Assembly: GCA_035934015.1 (NCBI GenBank) | Contig: DASYYH010000023.1 | Location: 124,001-188,000 of the forward strand | Direction of reading: 5' to 3' | Source: Candidatus Acidiferrales bacterium | Lineage (GTDB): Bacteria > Acidobacteriota > Terriglobia > Acidiferrales > UBA7541 | DNA: 64,000 bases | Part shown: in pieces, positions 44,162 through 53,862 of the stretch | How positions within the stretch are numbered: the first letter of the stretch is position 1 | Layout of the letters: each line of letters starts with the position of its first letter | Translations under genes and position numbers: made by a program | Notes under the pieces: model-generated | What the model saw: the letters and a program-made list of their open reading frames with translations, nothing else | Database searches by the model: none | Told to the model about the DNA's origin: nothing

Positions 44162-45055
44162 TCATTTCGAAGGTCCCAAGCCGAACGCACGCGAGTCGAA
44201 TTGCAGTGCCGCCGGCAAATGCGCGGCAAAATACTGCCAGTCGTGGCCGCCGGGATACAAGTGAAATTCATGCGGGACGCCGCGCGATTTCAGGATTTCA
44301 TCAAGAGCTCGCGCGCCGGCTTCGAATCCGTAATCGTCTTCCGTGCCGCAATCGAAATAGATTTTCAGGCCGGCAAGGTTGGCCGTCCGCGCCAATTGCA
44401 AGGGATTATTGCGCCGCCAGTAGGCGGGGTCGAATGGCGTTCCGAAGGGCGAAAGCGCGCGCAAAAATGCCGGCGGACTTTGCGCCGAAAATTTCACATC
44501 GGGCAATTTTTCGAGAAGCGCCGCGCTATTGGTGCTCACCGACGCAAACCATTCCGGATGCGCAAACGCAAGATGCAGCGCGCCATATCCGCCCATGGAA
44601 ATTCCGTCGATGCCGCGAGATCGCCGGCCGCGCCGGATCCGGTAGGTGCGTTCGATGAATGGGAGAAACTCATGCAAGAAAAAATCCTCGTAGCGAACGC
44701 GGCCGTCGCGCGAGTTGATGTAAAAGCTCGTGTCACCCGCAGGCGCGACGATGAGAAATTCGCCGAGTTGATGCCCTTCCCACAGATCTTCAATCAGATT
44801 CCACGCCCCGGAGCTGACGAGCATTTGCTCGTTTTCGCCGAGGCCGTGGAGAAAATAGAGAACAGCGAATCGCCGCGTTTTTTCGGTGTCGTAGCTCGGC
44901 GGGAGAATCGCGCAATAGCGCACGCTGCGGCGCAGAGTCGCGCTGCGCATGGAATTGCATTCGATGCGGCCGAGGGCGGCGCGGGCCGGACGAGCCGCCA
45001 TGAAAAATAGAACGAAGATGGACGCAAGAATCGAAAGTCGCAGCCGGTTATTCAT
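44162..45055 (-). CDS. Secreted esterase D/antigen 85-like alpha/beta hydrolase
   Basis: 297 residues from the ATG at 45053-45055, which overlaps the end of the upstream permease gene by 8 bp; a start at 45091 would overlap more. The signal peptide spans about 1-27. The PF00756 esterase fold is indicated by LYFLHGLGENE, nucleophile Ser in GISMGGYGALH, the acid in DCGTEDDYGFE and the base His in YPGGHDW. Family members include S-formylglutathione hydrolase, ferulic acid esterase and mycolyltransferase, so the substrate is open. Overlap with a MacB-type ABC pair suggests that transport and hydrolysis are linked. Confidence 0.88.
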   Translation of the reverse strand: MNNRLRLSILASIFVLFFMAARPARAALGRIECNSMRSATLRRSVRYCAILPPSYDTEKTRRFAVLYFLHGLGENEQMLVSSGAWNLIEDLWEGHQLGEFLIVAPAGDTSFYINSRDGRVRYEDFFLHEFLPFIERTYRIRRGRRSRGIDGISMGGYGALHLAFAHPEWFASVSTNSAALLEKLPDVKFSAQSPPAFLRALSPFGTPFDPAYWRRNNPLQLARTANLAGLKIYFDCGTEDDYGFEAGARALDEILKSRGVPHEFHLYPGGHDWQYFAAHLPAALQFDSRAFGLGPSK

Positions 45056-46412
45056 ACCGCAGAGCCTCAACCGGATTGAGGCGCGCGGCACGCGATGCCG
45101 GATAGAGGCCGGCGATCAGGCTGACGATCACAGCGAACGCAATGGCTCCGAGAGCGAGCCAAACCGGCACGGCGGAGATGTCGACTGCGGGAAGACTTTG
45201 GCGCGCCAAATAGACGTTGGTGCCAAAGGTCAGCGCGCGGCCGATGAGCCATCCGAGAAACACGCCGAACACTCCGCCGACGAGTCCCATCACCCCAGCT
45301 TCGGCAAAAAAAAGCTGCTTCACGTCGCGGTCGTCCGCGCCGAGAGCCTTGAAAACTCCGATCTCGCGCCGCCGCTCCAGAATCGCCATCACGAGCGTAT
45401 TTACAATCCCCAGCGTGGCCACGGCGAGCGCGAGACTGCCAAAGATTCCGAGGAGAAGATCAAACACGGTGAAAAACAGGCGCAGGTTGCGCGTCGTATC
45501 CAGCAGAGAAAACGTCGCGAAGCCCATGGCTTTGATCGTAGCTTCCACAGCTTCCACCTGTTTGGGACTCTTCACGCGCACGGTGAGGCTGGCGTAATTG
45601 CGATTCGCTCTCGAACCATTCAACACGGTGCGAAGGTCATTCACTTCCGTGGCGCTGAGTGTTTGCGCCACCTGCAGCGGGATGAAGACGCGGCTGCGGC
45701 CAAAGCCGCCGAAACCTCCCCCCGGCTCCGTCGCGACGATTCCCACGATTTTCAATTGTTGCTCATGCGGCACAACGGAGAATCCGCCGCTCGGAGAGTC
45801 CGCCGTATTGGCATGCGCAGAGCCGGATGCATTTGAATTCGCCAGCGCTTGCCGTTCCGCATAACGAAGCACGAGGTTCTTGCCGATGAGCGACGACGGG
45901 TCATTCGAAAGCTCTTTGGCGAATTCAATTTGCAGGATGGCCTCGTCCGCAGCGGGGCCCGAGAAAAACGCACCCTGCATGCCATCAAAGGCGCCATCAA
46001 TGCGCGCCGATTCGGGCACGCCAGCGACCATCGTCGGATACGGATTATTCGCGTAGCGGATTTCGGTCAGAAAGCGGATTTCCGGATAGACCTCGGTGAC
46101 GTTGGGCAACCGCGCGATTTCCTGCCGCGCGGCTTCATCGAGCGGCGCAACCGGTTGCGCGGCATTTTCCGTCGCGTTCCGGCGCGACCGATTAAAATCT
46201 CCCATTTCGCTTCGCGACGCGACAAACACTGCATTGAAAAGCCCGGTGCTCGAAAGCCTCTTGCTCGCAAATTGCTGCAGGCCGACGCCGAGGGAAAGCA
46301 TGGCGACGAGCGAAGCGACACCAACAGCGACGCCCAGCGTGGTGAGCGAGTTCCGCAGGATGGCTTCGCGAAGGTTGCGGACAGCAAGTTCGCTGATGTC
46401 GCCGAACTTCAT
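45048..46412 (-). CDS. MacB/FtsX-type ABC transporter permease
   Basis: 454 residues. One N-terminal transmembrane helix (about 20-45, LTTLGVAVGVASLVAMLSLGVG), a large periplasmic MacB-PCD domain (about 50-320) and three C-terminal helices with ERRREIGVFKALGADDRDV and NPVEALRYE at the end. This is the four-helix FtsX architecture of mechanotransmitting transporters (MacB, LolC/E). It overlaps the ATPase gene by 4 bp upstream and the esterase gene by 8 bp downstream. No MacA-type adaptor is present, so export of a lipoprotein or small molecule is only an inference. Confidence 0.92.
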   Translation of the reverse strand: MKFGDISELAVRNLREAILRNSLTTLGVAVGVASLVAMLSLGVGLQQFASKRLSSTGLFNAVFVASRSEMGDFNRSRRNATENAAQPVAPLDEAARQEIARLPNVTEVYPEIRFLTEIRYANNPYPTMVAGVPESARIDGAFDGMQGAFFSGPAADEAILQIEFAKELSNDPSSLIGKNLVLRYAERQALANSNASGSAHANTADSPSGGFSVVPHEQQLKIVGIVATEPGGGFGGFGRSRVFIPLQVAQTLSATEVNDLRTVLNGSRANRNYASLTVRVKSPKQVEAVEATIKAMGFATFSLLDTTRNLRLFFTVFDLLLGIFGSLALAVATLGIVNTLVMAILERRREIGVFKALGADDRDVKQLFFAEAGVMGLVGGVFGVFLGWLIGRALTFGTNVYLARQSLPAVDISAVPVWLALGAIAFAVIVSLIAGLYPASRAARLNPVEALRYE

Positions 46413-47146
46413 TGCCCCGCGCCTCCGTTCGCGTTTCTTTCACTGACCAGCTTGCCATCAGCGAGCGTGACGATGCGATGGGCGAAGCGCTCAGCCAGCG
46501 GGCGTTCGTGCGTGACCATGACGATCGTCATACGCAGCGTCTCATTCAATTCCTTCAGCAGAAGCATGATCTCTTCGCCTGTGGCGCTATCGAGGTTCCC
46601 GGTCGGTTCATCGGCCAGCAAAATCGATGGCCGGTTGACCAGTGCACGGGCCAATGCAGCGCGCTGCTGCTCGCCGCCGGAAAGTTCGGTTGGCCGGTGC
46701 GCGAGGCGCTTATCGAGGCGCACACGTTCGAGAGCTTCGCGCACGCGTTCAGCGCGTTCGGCGCGATCCACTTCCGCAAGACGCAGGGGCAGCTCGACAT
46801 TCTCTTCCAGTGTCATGCGCGGAAGGAGATTGAACGCCTGAAAAACCATGCCGACGACGTGGCCGCGATAGCGCGCCAATTCATGCGTGTCCATTTCAGC
46901 GAGATTGCGACTCTGAACCACGATGGCGCCAGACGTGGGACGGTCGAGTCCGGCGAGCAGATTCAGGAGCGTGGATTTTCCCGAGCCGGAGCTGCCCAGC
47001 AGGGCGACGAATTCTCCCGTGAGGACGGAAAGCGTGACGTCATTGATAGCAGGAATGACAGCCGAGCCCATTTGATAGCGCCGCGAAACATTTTCCGCGC
47101 GTATGGCCATTCCATTGGTTTCGCCGTTCATATTCGAGCCCATCAT
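46409..47146 (-). CDS. MacB/LolD-type ABC transporter ATP-binding protein
   Basis: 245 residues from the ATG at 47144-47146; starts at 47131 and 47110 are also possible because no clear ribosome site decides. Motifs: Walker A GSSGSGKST, Q-loop VFQAFNLLPRMTLEENVELP, signature ELSGGEQQRAALARAL, Walker B ILLADEPTGNLDS and H-loop VTHE, all typical of the LolD/MacB subfamily. It pairs with the permease whose start overlaps its stop by 4 bp. It lies 108 bp downstream of phoU on the same strand, so some read-through from the phosphate operon is possible. Confidence 0.93.
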   Translation of the reverse strand: MMGSNMNGETNGMAIRAENVSRRYQMGSAVIPAINDVTLSVLTGEFVALLGSSGSGKSTLLNLLAGLDRPTSGAIVVQSRNLAEMDTHELARYRGHVVGMVFQAFNLLPRMTLEENVELPLRLAEVDRAERAERVREALERVRLDKRLAHRPTELSGGEQQRAALARALVNRPSILLADEPTGNLDSATGEEIMLLLKELNETLRMTIVMVTHERPLAERFAHRIVTLADGKLVSERNANGGAGQ

Positions 47147-47254
47147 GTTACTACGCACGGCGGAGGCGGCAAGTTTCGTTGCTGGCGCGGAAGAATCGCA
47201 AAGACAGGCGACGGCACAAAGCGAAAGCCAGGAAAAAGCCAATCGCCGCGAGCG

Positions 47255-47920
47255 TCAGCGGCGGTCGGCGGCAAGATGGCGAACGTCGCGGCCGGCGACC
47301 ATATAGATGACGTCTTCCGCGATGTTGGTAGCGTGATCGCCGATGCGTTCGAGATTTTTGGTGATCAAGACCAATTCAAACGCGGGAAAAACGACGGCGG
47401 AATTTTCCATCATATAGGTGAGAAGCTCGCGAAAGATTTGGTCGCGAAGATGATCAACTTCGTCATCGCGAACGAGAACGGACCTGGCGAGGTCCGCATC
47501 GCGGCGAACCAGAGCATTGATGCTGTCGCGAACCATACCCTCCGCCAGTTCGCTCATCCGCGGCAAATCCACGTAAGGCTTGACCTGCGGGTGGCGAAGG
47601 ATGCGCAAGGCCGACTGCGCGATATTAACGGCCTGGTCGCCGATGCGCTCGAGATCGTTATTGATGCGAGAGGCAGAAAGGATGAAGCGGAGGTCGACGG
47701 CCATCGGCGATTGCGTAGCAAGCAATTGCATCACGCGGTCGTCGATTTCCAGCTGAAGGTCATTGATATTTTTTTCTTCTTCCAGCACGCGCGACGCGAG
47801 TTTTTCGTCTTTTTCGAAAACTGCCTGCACGGCCTGGTGGACGGCGTTTTCCGAGAGGCTGGCCATCCAGAGCAACCGTTCCTTCAATTCATCGATTTCG
47901 TGTTCGAAATGCCGTTCCAT
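47255..47920 (-). CDS. phoU: Phosphate signalling regulator PhoU
   Basis: 221 residues, the full family length, made of two three-helix PhoU repeats. Each carries the acidic metal-binding motif: DLERIGDQAVNIAQ in the first and NLERIGDHATNIAED in the second. PhoU links the PstSCAB transporter to PhoR and keeps the kinase in its off state when phosphate is abundant. The gene follows pstB by 57 bp, the standard pst operon position. A second, truncated phoU-like gene lies at 53863. Confidence 0.95.
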   Translation of the reverse strand: MERHFEHEIDELKERLLWMASLSENAVHQAVQAVFEKDEKLASRVLEEEKNINDLQLEIDDRVMQLLATQSPMAVDLRFILSASRINNDLERIGDQAVNIAQSALRILRHPQVKPYVDLPRMSELAEGMVRDSINALVRRDADLARSVLVRDDEVDHLRDQIFRELLTYMMENSAVVFPAFELVLITKNLERIGDHATNIAEDVIYMVAGRDVRHLAADRR

Positions 47921-47977
47921 GAATTCTCCTGAAAAATCCTTCTTGCGAGCCTACACTGCCAGAAGACAGGCCAGCTG

Positions 47978-48826
47978 CTACCCGAAGCGCCCGGTGATGT
48001 ACGCTTCCGTCCGTGAATCCGAGGGCGTGGTGAAAAGCTTTGACGTGACAGAGTATTCGATCAGTATGCCTTCCAACAAAAACGCCGTGAAATCGCTGGC
48101 GCGCGCCGCTTGCTGCATATTATGAGTCACAATGACGACTGTCCAATTTTTCTTCAACTCGAAGAGCAGCTCTTCGATTTTTGCCGTAGAAATCGGGTCG
48201 AGAGCCGAGCAAGGCTCATCGAGCAGGAGGACTTCCGGATTCACGGCAAGCGCACGAGCGATGCATAAGCGTTGCTGCTGGCCGCCGGAGAGGCCGAGCC
48301 CGGATTGATGCAACTTGGTTTTGACCTCATCCCAGAGACCAGCTTTGGTCAAGGTATCTTGCACGCGACCGTCCATCTCCGATCGCGGGAGCCTTTCGTA
48401 CAACCGAATACCAAATGCAATGTTCTCGTATATCGACATGGGGAAAGGCGTCGGCTTCTGGAAGACCATGCCGACCTTTGCGCGAAGCAGGCCGATATTC
48501 TTGAGAGTCAAAATATTTTCGCCGTCGAGGATTACCTCGCCTTCGACACGCTGGCCAGGATAAAGGTCGTACATGCGGTTGAAAATTCTCAAGAGAGTCG
48601 ATTTGCCGCATCCGGACGGCCCAATGAAGGCCGTAACTCTATTTTGGCTGATTTCCAAGCTGACATCTTTGATTGCGTGAAATTTGCCGTAATAGAAATT
48701 CAGATTGCGGGCCGAGATTTTGACTTGCGGCGGAGCAGCGGTGTGCGACTCTGCAGAATCTTGATGAGATTCGACCGGCACGACAACGTTCGTCAAAGGA
48801 TAGCTTTGCGAGCGATCGGTGGTCAT
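47978..48826 (-). CDS. pstB: Phosphate ABC transporter ATPase
   Basis: 282 residues, about 25 longer than Escherichia coli PstB because of an N-terminal extension. Walker [30 protein letters not shown] in the Q-loop region, signature [16 protein letters not shown], Walker [14 protein letters not shown] and H-loop [13 protein letters not shown] define PstB. It energises high-affinity phosphate import through PstA and PstC. Start and stop spacing: its ATG overlaps the pstA stop by 4 bp. Confidence 0.97.
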   Translation of the reverse strand: MTTDRSQSYPLTNVVVPVESHQDSAESHTAAPPQVKISARNLNFYYGKFHAIKDVSLEISQNRVTAFIGPSGCGKSTLLRIFNRMYDLYPGQRVEGEVILDGENILTLKNIGLLRAKVGMVFQKPTPFPMSIYENIAFGIRLYERLPRSEMDGRVQDTLTKAGLWDEVKTKLHQSGLGLSGGQQQRLCIARALAVNPEVLLLDEPCSALDPISTAKIEELLFELKKNWTVVIVTHNMQQAARASDFTAFLLEGILIEYSVTSKLFTTPSDSRTEAYITGRFG

Positions 48827-49671
48827 TTGGGCACCTGGACCTTACCAAGGAACCAACGAGCGACGAGGCTCAGCACCAGAACGAAGAGGACCGTAATGAA
48901 TGCCGCAGCCCAGGCCATCTGCTGCCAATTCGAATAGGGGCTCAAGGCAAACTGATAAATCACGACAGGGATATTGGCGATGGGATGGAGGATGTCCTTG
49001 GAAAAAAATTGGTTATTCAGTGCGGTGAATAACAGTGGAGCTGTCTCTCCGGTGATACGCGCCAAGCCGATGAGTATTCCGGTAAGTATGCCGGCGCGCG
49101 CGGCTTTCCACGTCACCTTTGTGATTACGACCCAGTTGGGCGCTCCCAAGGCAACCGCTGCCTCGCGCATGTCACTGCCGACCAAGCTGAGCATTTCGTC
49201 CGTTGTGCGCACGATGATAGGAATCATCAAGACTGCCAAAGCCACGCTGCCGGACAAGGCGGAAAAGTGTCCCATCGGATCGACCATGACCGCATAAACA
49301 AAGAGGCCAATTTCGATGGATGGCGCGCTAAGCATGATGTCGTTGATGAAGCGGACGGCATTGGCGGTGCGGCTTCGGAAGCCATATTCGGCCAGCCATG
49401 TGCCGCCCATCATGCCTACAGGCACGCCAATCAGCAATGAAATCGAAAGCAAAAGGAGGCTTCCGACAAAGGCATTGCGCAAGCCAAATGAATTCGTACC
49501 TGGCGGCGGGGTGTCCTTGATGAACAGATCCCAGTGTATTCCCGCGACGCCAAATTTGAGTGTCGTCCATAGGATCCAGAAAAGGAAGAAGACGCCGATG
49601 GCGGTAGCGGCACCCATCAGGATCTTGCTGGTCACATCCACAGAGCGACGCCTCGCGTAGATGCTGATCAC
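48823..49671 (-). CDS. pstA: Phosphate ABC transporter permease PstA
   Basis: 282 residues with six hydrophobic segments. The binding-protein-dependent permease signature ([20 protein letters not shown]) faces PstB. The N-terminal segment and [23 protein letters not shown] match PstA rather than PstC. It overlaps pstC upstream and pstB downstream by 4 bp each, giving strict translational coupling. Confidence 0.95.
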   Translation of the reverse strand: MISIYARRRSVDVTSKILMGAATAIGVFFLFWILWTTLKFGVAGIHWDLFIKDTPPPGTNSFGLRNAFVGSLLLLSISLLIGVPVGMMGGTWLAEYGFRSRTANAVRFINDIMLSAPSIEIGLFVYAVMVDPMGHFSALSGSVALAVLMIPIIVRTTDEMLSLVGSDMREAAVALGAPNWVVITKVTWKAARAGILTGILIGLARITGETAPLLFTALNNQFFSKDILHPIANIPVVIYQFALSPYSNWQQMAWAAAFITVLFVLVLSLVARWFLGKVQVPK

Positions 49672-50672
49672 GCCGCAGCCCCCTCGCGCCGACCGAGACG
49701 GCGAATGAGCAGCACAGCAAGAAAGCGAACAATCAGCGTGACAGCAATCAGGATCAAGCCCAAATAAATCAGCGACGACACATAGAGCTTGGTCGTGGCT
49801 TCGGTGAATTCATTGGCAAGGACGGATGGGATAGTTGCTCCCGGCATCAGAAAACTGGATGAAAGCGTGTTGCTATTGCCGATCACAAAGGTGACGGCCA
49901 TGGTTTCACCCAACGCACGTCCCAGGCCCAAAAAGATGCCGCCGATGACTGCGGTTCGCGTATAAGGCAAGATAATATTCCAAGCGACTTCCCACGTAGT
50001 GGCTCCCATTGCGTAGGCAGATTCGCGCAGCGATGAAGGAACCACCAAAAACACGTCACGCATGATCGAGGACATGTACGGCAGAACCATAATCGCCAAG
50101 ACGATTCCGGCAGTCAACATGCCAATCCCCATTGGCGGCCCTTGAAACAAAAGTCCAATCCCCGGGATTGCTCCCAGTTTATCGTTGATCCAGGGCTCGG
50201 CCCTGGCGAATACCGGTGCGAAGATCAAAAGTCCCCACAGACCATAGACGATACTCGGAATGGCAGCCAACAGCTCGATTGCTGCGGCTACGGGCCTCTT
50301 GATCCAGACGGGAGCAATCTCTGCAATGAAGACCGCGACCCCGAAACTGATGGGCACGCCGAGGACCATTGCGATTGCAGAGCTGACCAGAGTGCCGATG
50401 ATGAATGGAAAGGCCCCAAAAGTTTGAGTGACGGGATTCCACTCGCTCGACTTTAGAAATTTCCAAATGCCAAATGCATGGATTGACGTACGGCTGTCAA
50501 AAGCGATGGCAATGATGGTAGCGAAGAGGACGCCCGCAACGAGGAAAGCCGCAAACACAGCCGCTTTGTGGAAGAAAAAATCTGCCGGCAGGTGCCACGA
50601 CCTGCCGACAGATTTTGGCCGCTCGGACATCGGCCGTATTTCGATTCCCGACACAACGTCCGATTCACTCAT
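49668..50672 (-). CDS. pstC: Phosphate ABC transporter permease PstC
   Basis: 334 residues with about six transmembrane segments and a long cytoplasmic N-terminus (about 35 residues). Typical PstC stretches are FGVAVFIAEIAP, AAIPSIVYGLWGLLIFAP, the EAA-type loop ESAYAMGATTWEVAWNIILP, and GLGRALGETMAVTFVIGN. It pairs with PstA to form the phosphate channel. It begins 42 bp after pstS. Confidence 0.95.
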   Translation of the reverse strand: MSESDVVSGIEIRPMSERPKSVGRSWHLPADFFFHKAAVFAAFLVAGVLFATIIAIAFDSRTSIHAFGIWKFLKSSEWNPVTQTFGAFPFIIGTLVSSAIAMVLGVPISFGVAVFIAEIAPVWIKRPVAAAIELLAAIPSIVYGLWGLLIFAPVFARAEPWINDKLGAIPGIGLLFQGPPMGIGMLTAGIVLAIMVLPYMSSIMRDVFLVVPSSLRESAYAMGATTWEVAWNIILPYTRTAVIGGIFLGLGRALGETMAVTFVIGNSNTLSSSFLMPGATIPSVLANEFTEATTKLYVSSLIYLGLILIAVTLIVRFLAVLLIRRLGRREGAAA

Positions 50673-50714
50673 CTATTTCCCTTGGGCAGAAGTTGAAGGA
50701 ATCAGCGACAGTAC

Positions 50715-51734
50715 TTAGAGACTGTAGCCTAGCTCCTTCTTCCAATACGATTTGATGGCTGCGACCGTATTCTCGGGCAACGGACCGAAGGAAATCGACC
50801 GGGCCATGTCCTGTCCATGCTCGAAACCCCAATCGAAGAACTTCATCACCGCCAGATTCATTTCCTTGGGAGCGTTCTTGCGCAGAATTTGCCAGGTGCA
50901 GCCGGAAATCGGCCACGTGTCCGGTCCCGTGTGGTCTGTGAGGATCACGTAAAAATCCTGCGCTTTCGTAAAGTCCACGTGCGCGGCGGCGTCCTGGAAG
51001 CCCTTGAGGCTGGGGCTCACAATCTTGCCGTCACGGTTGATCATGCGAGCATCGGACAGATGGCTTTCAAGAATGTATGCGTACTCCACATAGCCGATCG
51101 AACCGGGAATGCGCTGAACGTAGGAAGCCACTCCTTCGTTGCCTTTGCCGCCTACGCCAGCAGGCCAAGACACGGAAGTATTTGCTCCGACTTTATCCTT
51201 CCATTCCGGGCTGACCTTGGACAGATAGTCGCAGAATGTGAACGTCGTGCCAGATCCATCTGAGCGGTGGACGACAGTGATGTCCATATCCGGCAGATTC
51301 AAGCCAGAGTTCAGCTTGGCGATTTCCGGGTCGTTCCACTTCTTAACCTTACCCAGATAAATGTCAGCGACGAGCGACCCGCTGAGAACAAGCTGCTCAG
51401 GCTGGATTCCGGGAAGATTATAAACCAAGTCTTCGCCAGCTACGGCAGTGGGGAATTGGATCAGGCCCGCACTGCTCAAATCTTCGGGTTTGAGCGGCAT
51501 GTCACTCGCACCAAACGCCACGGTGCCAGCCTTAATCTGCGCGATTCCGCCACCTGACCCGATGGATTGATAGTTCACCTCTACCCCGTTATTCTGCTGA
51601 TAAGCAGCAGCCCATTTGGCTACCAAGGGGTACACCCAAGTGCTGCCTGCGCCCGTCAACGTGGACTGCGCCGAAGCGGCAAGTCCAACCAAGGAAAGAG
51701 CCAGGAGGATTGCCGTCAGTCTAAGCGATTTCAT
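50715..51734 (-). CDS. pstS: Phosphate-binding periplasmic protein PstS
   Basis: 339 residues with a signal peptide (about 1-22). Phosphate-contacting loops typical of PstS are present: TGAGSTWVYP, QSIGSGGGIAQI, GASDMPLKPEDL and VHRSDGSGTTF. It captures phosphate in the periplasm for PstCA. CCGAGGAGAAG precedes the ATG. A three-unit Pho box lies 42-70 bp upstream of the start, so this is the first gene of a phosphate-starvation-induced pstSCAB-phoU transcript. Confidence 0.96.
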   Translation of the reverse strand: MKSLRLTAILLALSLVGLAASAQSTLTGAGSTWVYPLVAKWAAAYQQNNGVEVNYQSIGSGGGIAQIKAGTVAFGASDMPLKPEDLSSAGLIQFPTAVAGEDLVYNLPGIQPEQLVLSGSLVADIYLGKVKKWNDPEIAKLNSGLNLPDMDITVVHRSDGSGTTFTFCDYLSKVSPEWKDKVGANTSVSWPAGVGGKGNEGVASYVQRIPGSIGYVEYAYILESHLSDARMINRDGKIVSPSLKGFQDAAAHVDFTKAQDFYVILTDHTGPDTWPISGCTWQILRKNAPKEMNLAVMKFFDWGFEHGQDMARSISFGPLPENTVAAIKSYWKKELGYSL

Positions 51735-51775
51735 GATTTGCTTCTCCTCGGAGATTTAAGTTTGGCAGTTCTATT

Positions 51776-51804
51776 GTTACAGTTGTGTTACATTTCGATG
51801 ACTG
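51776..51804 (-). promoter_or_regulatory. Pho box upstream of pstS (three 7-mers, 11-bp period)
   Basis: Read on the minus strand toward pstS, the units CAGTCAT, ATGTAAC and CTGTAAC follow one another with 4-bp spacers (CGAA, ACAA). This is the spacing and polarity of PhoB-binding sites (CTGTCAT repeats with 4-bp AT-rich spacers). The box ends 42 bp before the pstS ATG. Confidence 0.7.
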
Positions 51805-51898
51805 TTGTGAGAAAGCCCTTCCCTAGAGATGCCTCACCTTATATGTCTTACCGTCGTAGCCCTTTTCTACACGTCAGGATGCAAGAGGGTTAAGTTTT

Positions 51899-51935
51899 AA
51901 GACGCTTGGGAACGTCCGTTGTTCCCAAGCGTCTT
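51899..51935 (-). terminator. 15-bp perfect stem-loop after the porin gene
   Basis: AAGACGCTTGGGAAC (51899-51913) pairs perfectly with GTTCCCAAGCGTCTT (51921-51935) across a 7-base loop. It lies 39 bp after the porin stop codon on the minus strand and upstream of the pstS Pho box, so it should insulate the two transcripts. The trailing sequence is TTAAAACTT, not a full T-tract. Confidence 0.65.
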
Positions 51936-51973
51936 GTTACATACAAAACGCGCGACCGCAGGAACGGTGCGGT

Positions 51974-53581
51974 TTACGGCAAGTCGTAGCGCAAGTCGAC
52001 GAAGGCCATGCCCAAGTGGGCACTGGCCGCGTTTGCGGGAGTTCCCGTAATGGACCACGGATTCCGCGACAGATAGGAAACCTGAGTGATCAGCTTCAGG
52101 TCACCGTAGTCACGGTTCTTCCACATGGTCTGGATCAGGCCGATGGTCGGCTCGCTTATGATGCGATTCTGAGAGCTATTGGAGCCGGGATAGCCATACC
52201 CGGTGTAGGTCGTTGTTCCGCCTGTGCCTGTCGTCGCTTGGAAATCGTGGCCGATATAGATACCGCCGTAGTAGGCATAAAGCAGGGTGTTTTTGATGGT
52301 ATCCTCAAAGCCGCCAATCCACGATCCTGCATGGACGGGCGAAGGAACGAAATTGCCGGCGGTGTTGACGTTTACAGTGAAATCGGGTGCCTGCTGGAAG
52401 ATATAACGACCTCCACCGTCGCTCCAGAAAGTGTTGGCGATCAAATGAAAGTTCTTGGCGATTTCGAAGTTGGCGTTGACAGAACCGCCGCCACCGGACT
52501 TGGTGACGTTTCCGAGGCCAGGCGTGTTGAGGCGAAATGCGCGGTAAATACCGGCCACTTCGATGTGGAGGTTGCGGCCTCCGCCATTCGGATGGGTATC
52601 AAATGCAAGCTTTGATTCGATGTCCGGCGCTTTGTTCGGAGTCTTCGGGTTTCCACCACTATCATCAACCTGTGCGGTGTTAAAGCCGGTTGGGAAGGTG
52701 ACGAGCCCGCCGGTATACTGCTCGGGATCCTCAAGAGCAAAACCCCAAGTGATGTTGTCGTTGGCATGATAAACGAGGCGAACACCAGGTGTACGGAGCC
52801 AAACCAAGCCCACCTGGTAGTTCGTATCCATGTCTTGGGAGTAGAAGATATCGCCCGGCATTGGTGAAATGCCGACGCGGTTTGGCGTCATCATGCTCCA
52901 AGACTGCCCCGCGAGGACTTCCCATTTGCCCTTGCGAACATCGACCCAATAGAGGCGCATACGAAGGGTATCCGAATGGCTGCCGATATAGACGTTGTTC
53001 GCGGCGTTGCCGAGGAAGTCCGCCTCGAGGTAGCCGCGGACTTTGAGGTCGCTGCTCGGGTTGGCGTCGATTTTCATTCCAACGCGAGAGTTCTGGGCGC
53101 TAAAACGCAGTTCGGATTCTTCACCGGCCGGAGAAGAGCCATTGAAGGGAATGCTGCCGAAGCTGGTGCCGATGCCGCTGCCCACATCTGTTGAACGAAA
53201 GACAGTCGTGAAGTCCATAAAGCCCAAAGGAGAGAATTCGGCCTTGCCGATCCTGAAGAAAAGCGGCGACTGATCATCCTGATCCGACTGGCTATCGGCT
53301 TTGGAGAAGGTCGCCGCCCCGCTCGCCTCCTCGGTCGAAGTAGCGGAGACTTTTGCGACGGCGGTTTGGTTCGCTGGCGCGGGATCCGTCGAAGAACTTT
53401 CCATTTTCTGCTGTTTCTTGGCAGGTGCTTCCTTCTTCGTGCTATTCGAAGCTGCGGTGCCGGAGGGCGCGCTCGCGCTATTATCCGCCGGTGTTGAGCT
53501 ATTGCTGGCGCCGGCTTGTGCGAACACCGAAGCGCTCGATAACAGCATCATCGCCGCTAAAGCAATCAAAATTCTTCTCAT
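51974..53581 (-). CDS. Outer-membrane porin (DcaP/OprP-like)
   Basis: 535 residues with a signal peptide (about 1-22), then a low-complexity Ala/Ser/Thr/Lys region (about 23-95), then a beta-barrel domain. Barrel features are alternating strands such as ELRFSAQNSRVGMKIDANP, KVRGYLEADFLGN, LRMRLYWVDVRKGKWEVLAGQSW and a final strand AFVDLRYDLP. The look is that of DcaP-like or phosphate-selective OprP-like porins. Its position between phoBR and pstSCAB suggests phosphate or phosphate-ester uptake across the outer membrane. A strong AAGGAGGAG ribosome site is present, but I see no Pho box directly upstream. The last residue is Pro rather than the usual aromatic. Confidence 0.82.
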   Translation of the reverse strand: MRRILIALAAMMLLSSASVFAQAGASNSSTPADNSASAPSGTAASNSTKKEAPAKKQQKMESSSTDPAPANQTAVAKVSATSTEEASGAATFSKADSQSDQDDQSPLFFRIGKAEFSPLGFMDFTTVFRSTDVGSGIGTSFGSIPFNGSSPAGEESELRFSAQNSRVGMKIDANPSSDLKVRGYLEADFLGNAANNVYIGSHSDTLRMRLYWVDVRKGKWEVLAGQSWSMMTPNRVGISPMPGDIFYSQDMDTNYQVGLVWLRTPGVRLVYHANDNITWGFALEDPEQYTGGLVTFPTGFNTAQVDDSGGNPKTPNKAPDIESKLAFDTHPNGGGRNLHIEVAGIYRAFRLNTPGLGNVTKSGGGGSVNANFEIAKNFHLIANTFWSDGGGRYIFQQAPDFTVNVNTAGNFVPSPVHAGSWIGGFEDTIKNTLLYAYYGGIYIGHDFQATTGTGGTTTYTGYGYPGSNSSQNRIISEPTIGLIQTMWKNRDYGDLKLITQVSYLSRNPWSITGTPANAASAHLGMAFVDLRYDLP

Positions 53582-53697
53582 TCACTCCTCCTTAAGAGAG
53601 TGTTCCAGATTTGTCGCTCGACGTCTCACGTCCGCGAGGGAAGGGATTGGCCCTGCTGGAGTCACCGCAAGCCGACGAAAAAGTATGGCCGAACTAG

Positions 53698-53732
53698 AAA
53701 AAGGATGGCTGGCACCGGGGGGGCGCCAGCCA
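53698..53732 (-). terminator. Intrinsic terminator after the phoB-phoR-phoU2 run
   Basis: On the minus strand an 8-bp stem (TGGCTGGC/GCCAGCCA, 53706-53713 and 53725-53732) with an 11-base GC-rich loop is followed by TCC and five T residues (53698-53702). It lies 130 bp after the truncated phoU gene. The rest of the 53582-53862 gap holds only the porin leader. Confidence 0.7.
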
Positions 53733-53862
53733 ATCGGGGCGACGCAGCAGACCTTTTCTCGCTGTGAGTGGTGTGGGGTATGCGTCAAGATCTGCTCCGT
53801 AGATCGCGAAGAAGTGTGGCAGGAGAGTTTGAATATGCGGTGAGAAGAATATGAATATTAGG

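Noticed and set aside
43477-44658. 393-codon plus-strand open frame across the DUF6526 and esterase region
   Set aside because: It is antisense to two genes with recognisable features and is rich in Arg/His/Ser as expected for a shadow frame.
46412-47932. 506-codon plus-strand open frame opposite the ABC ATPase and phoU
   Set aside because: It spans two well-supported genes on the other strand and has no domain features.
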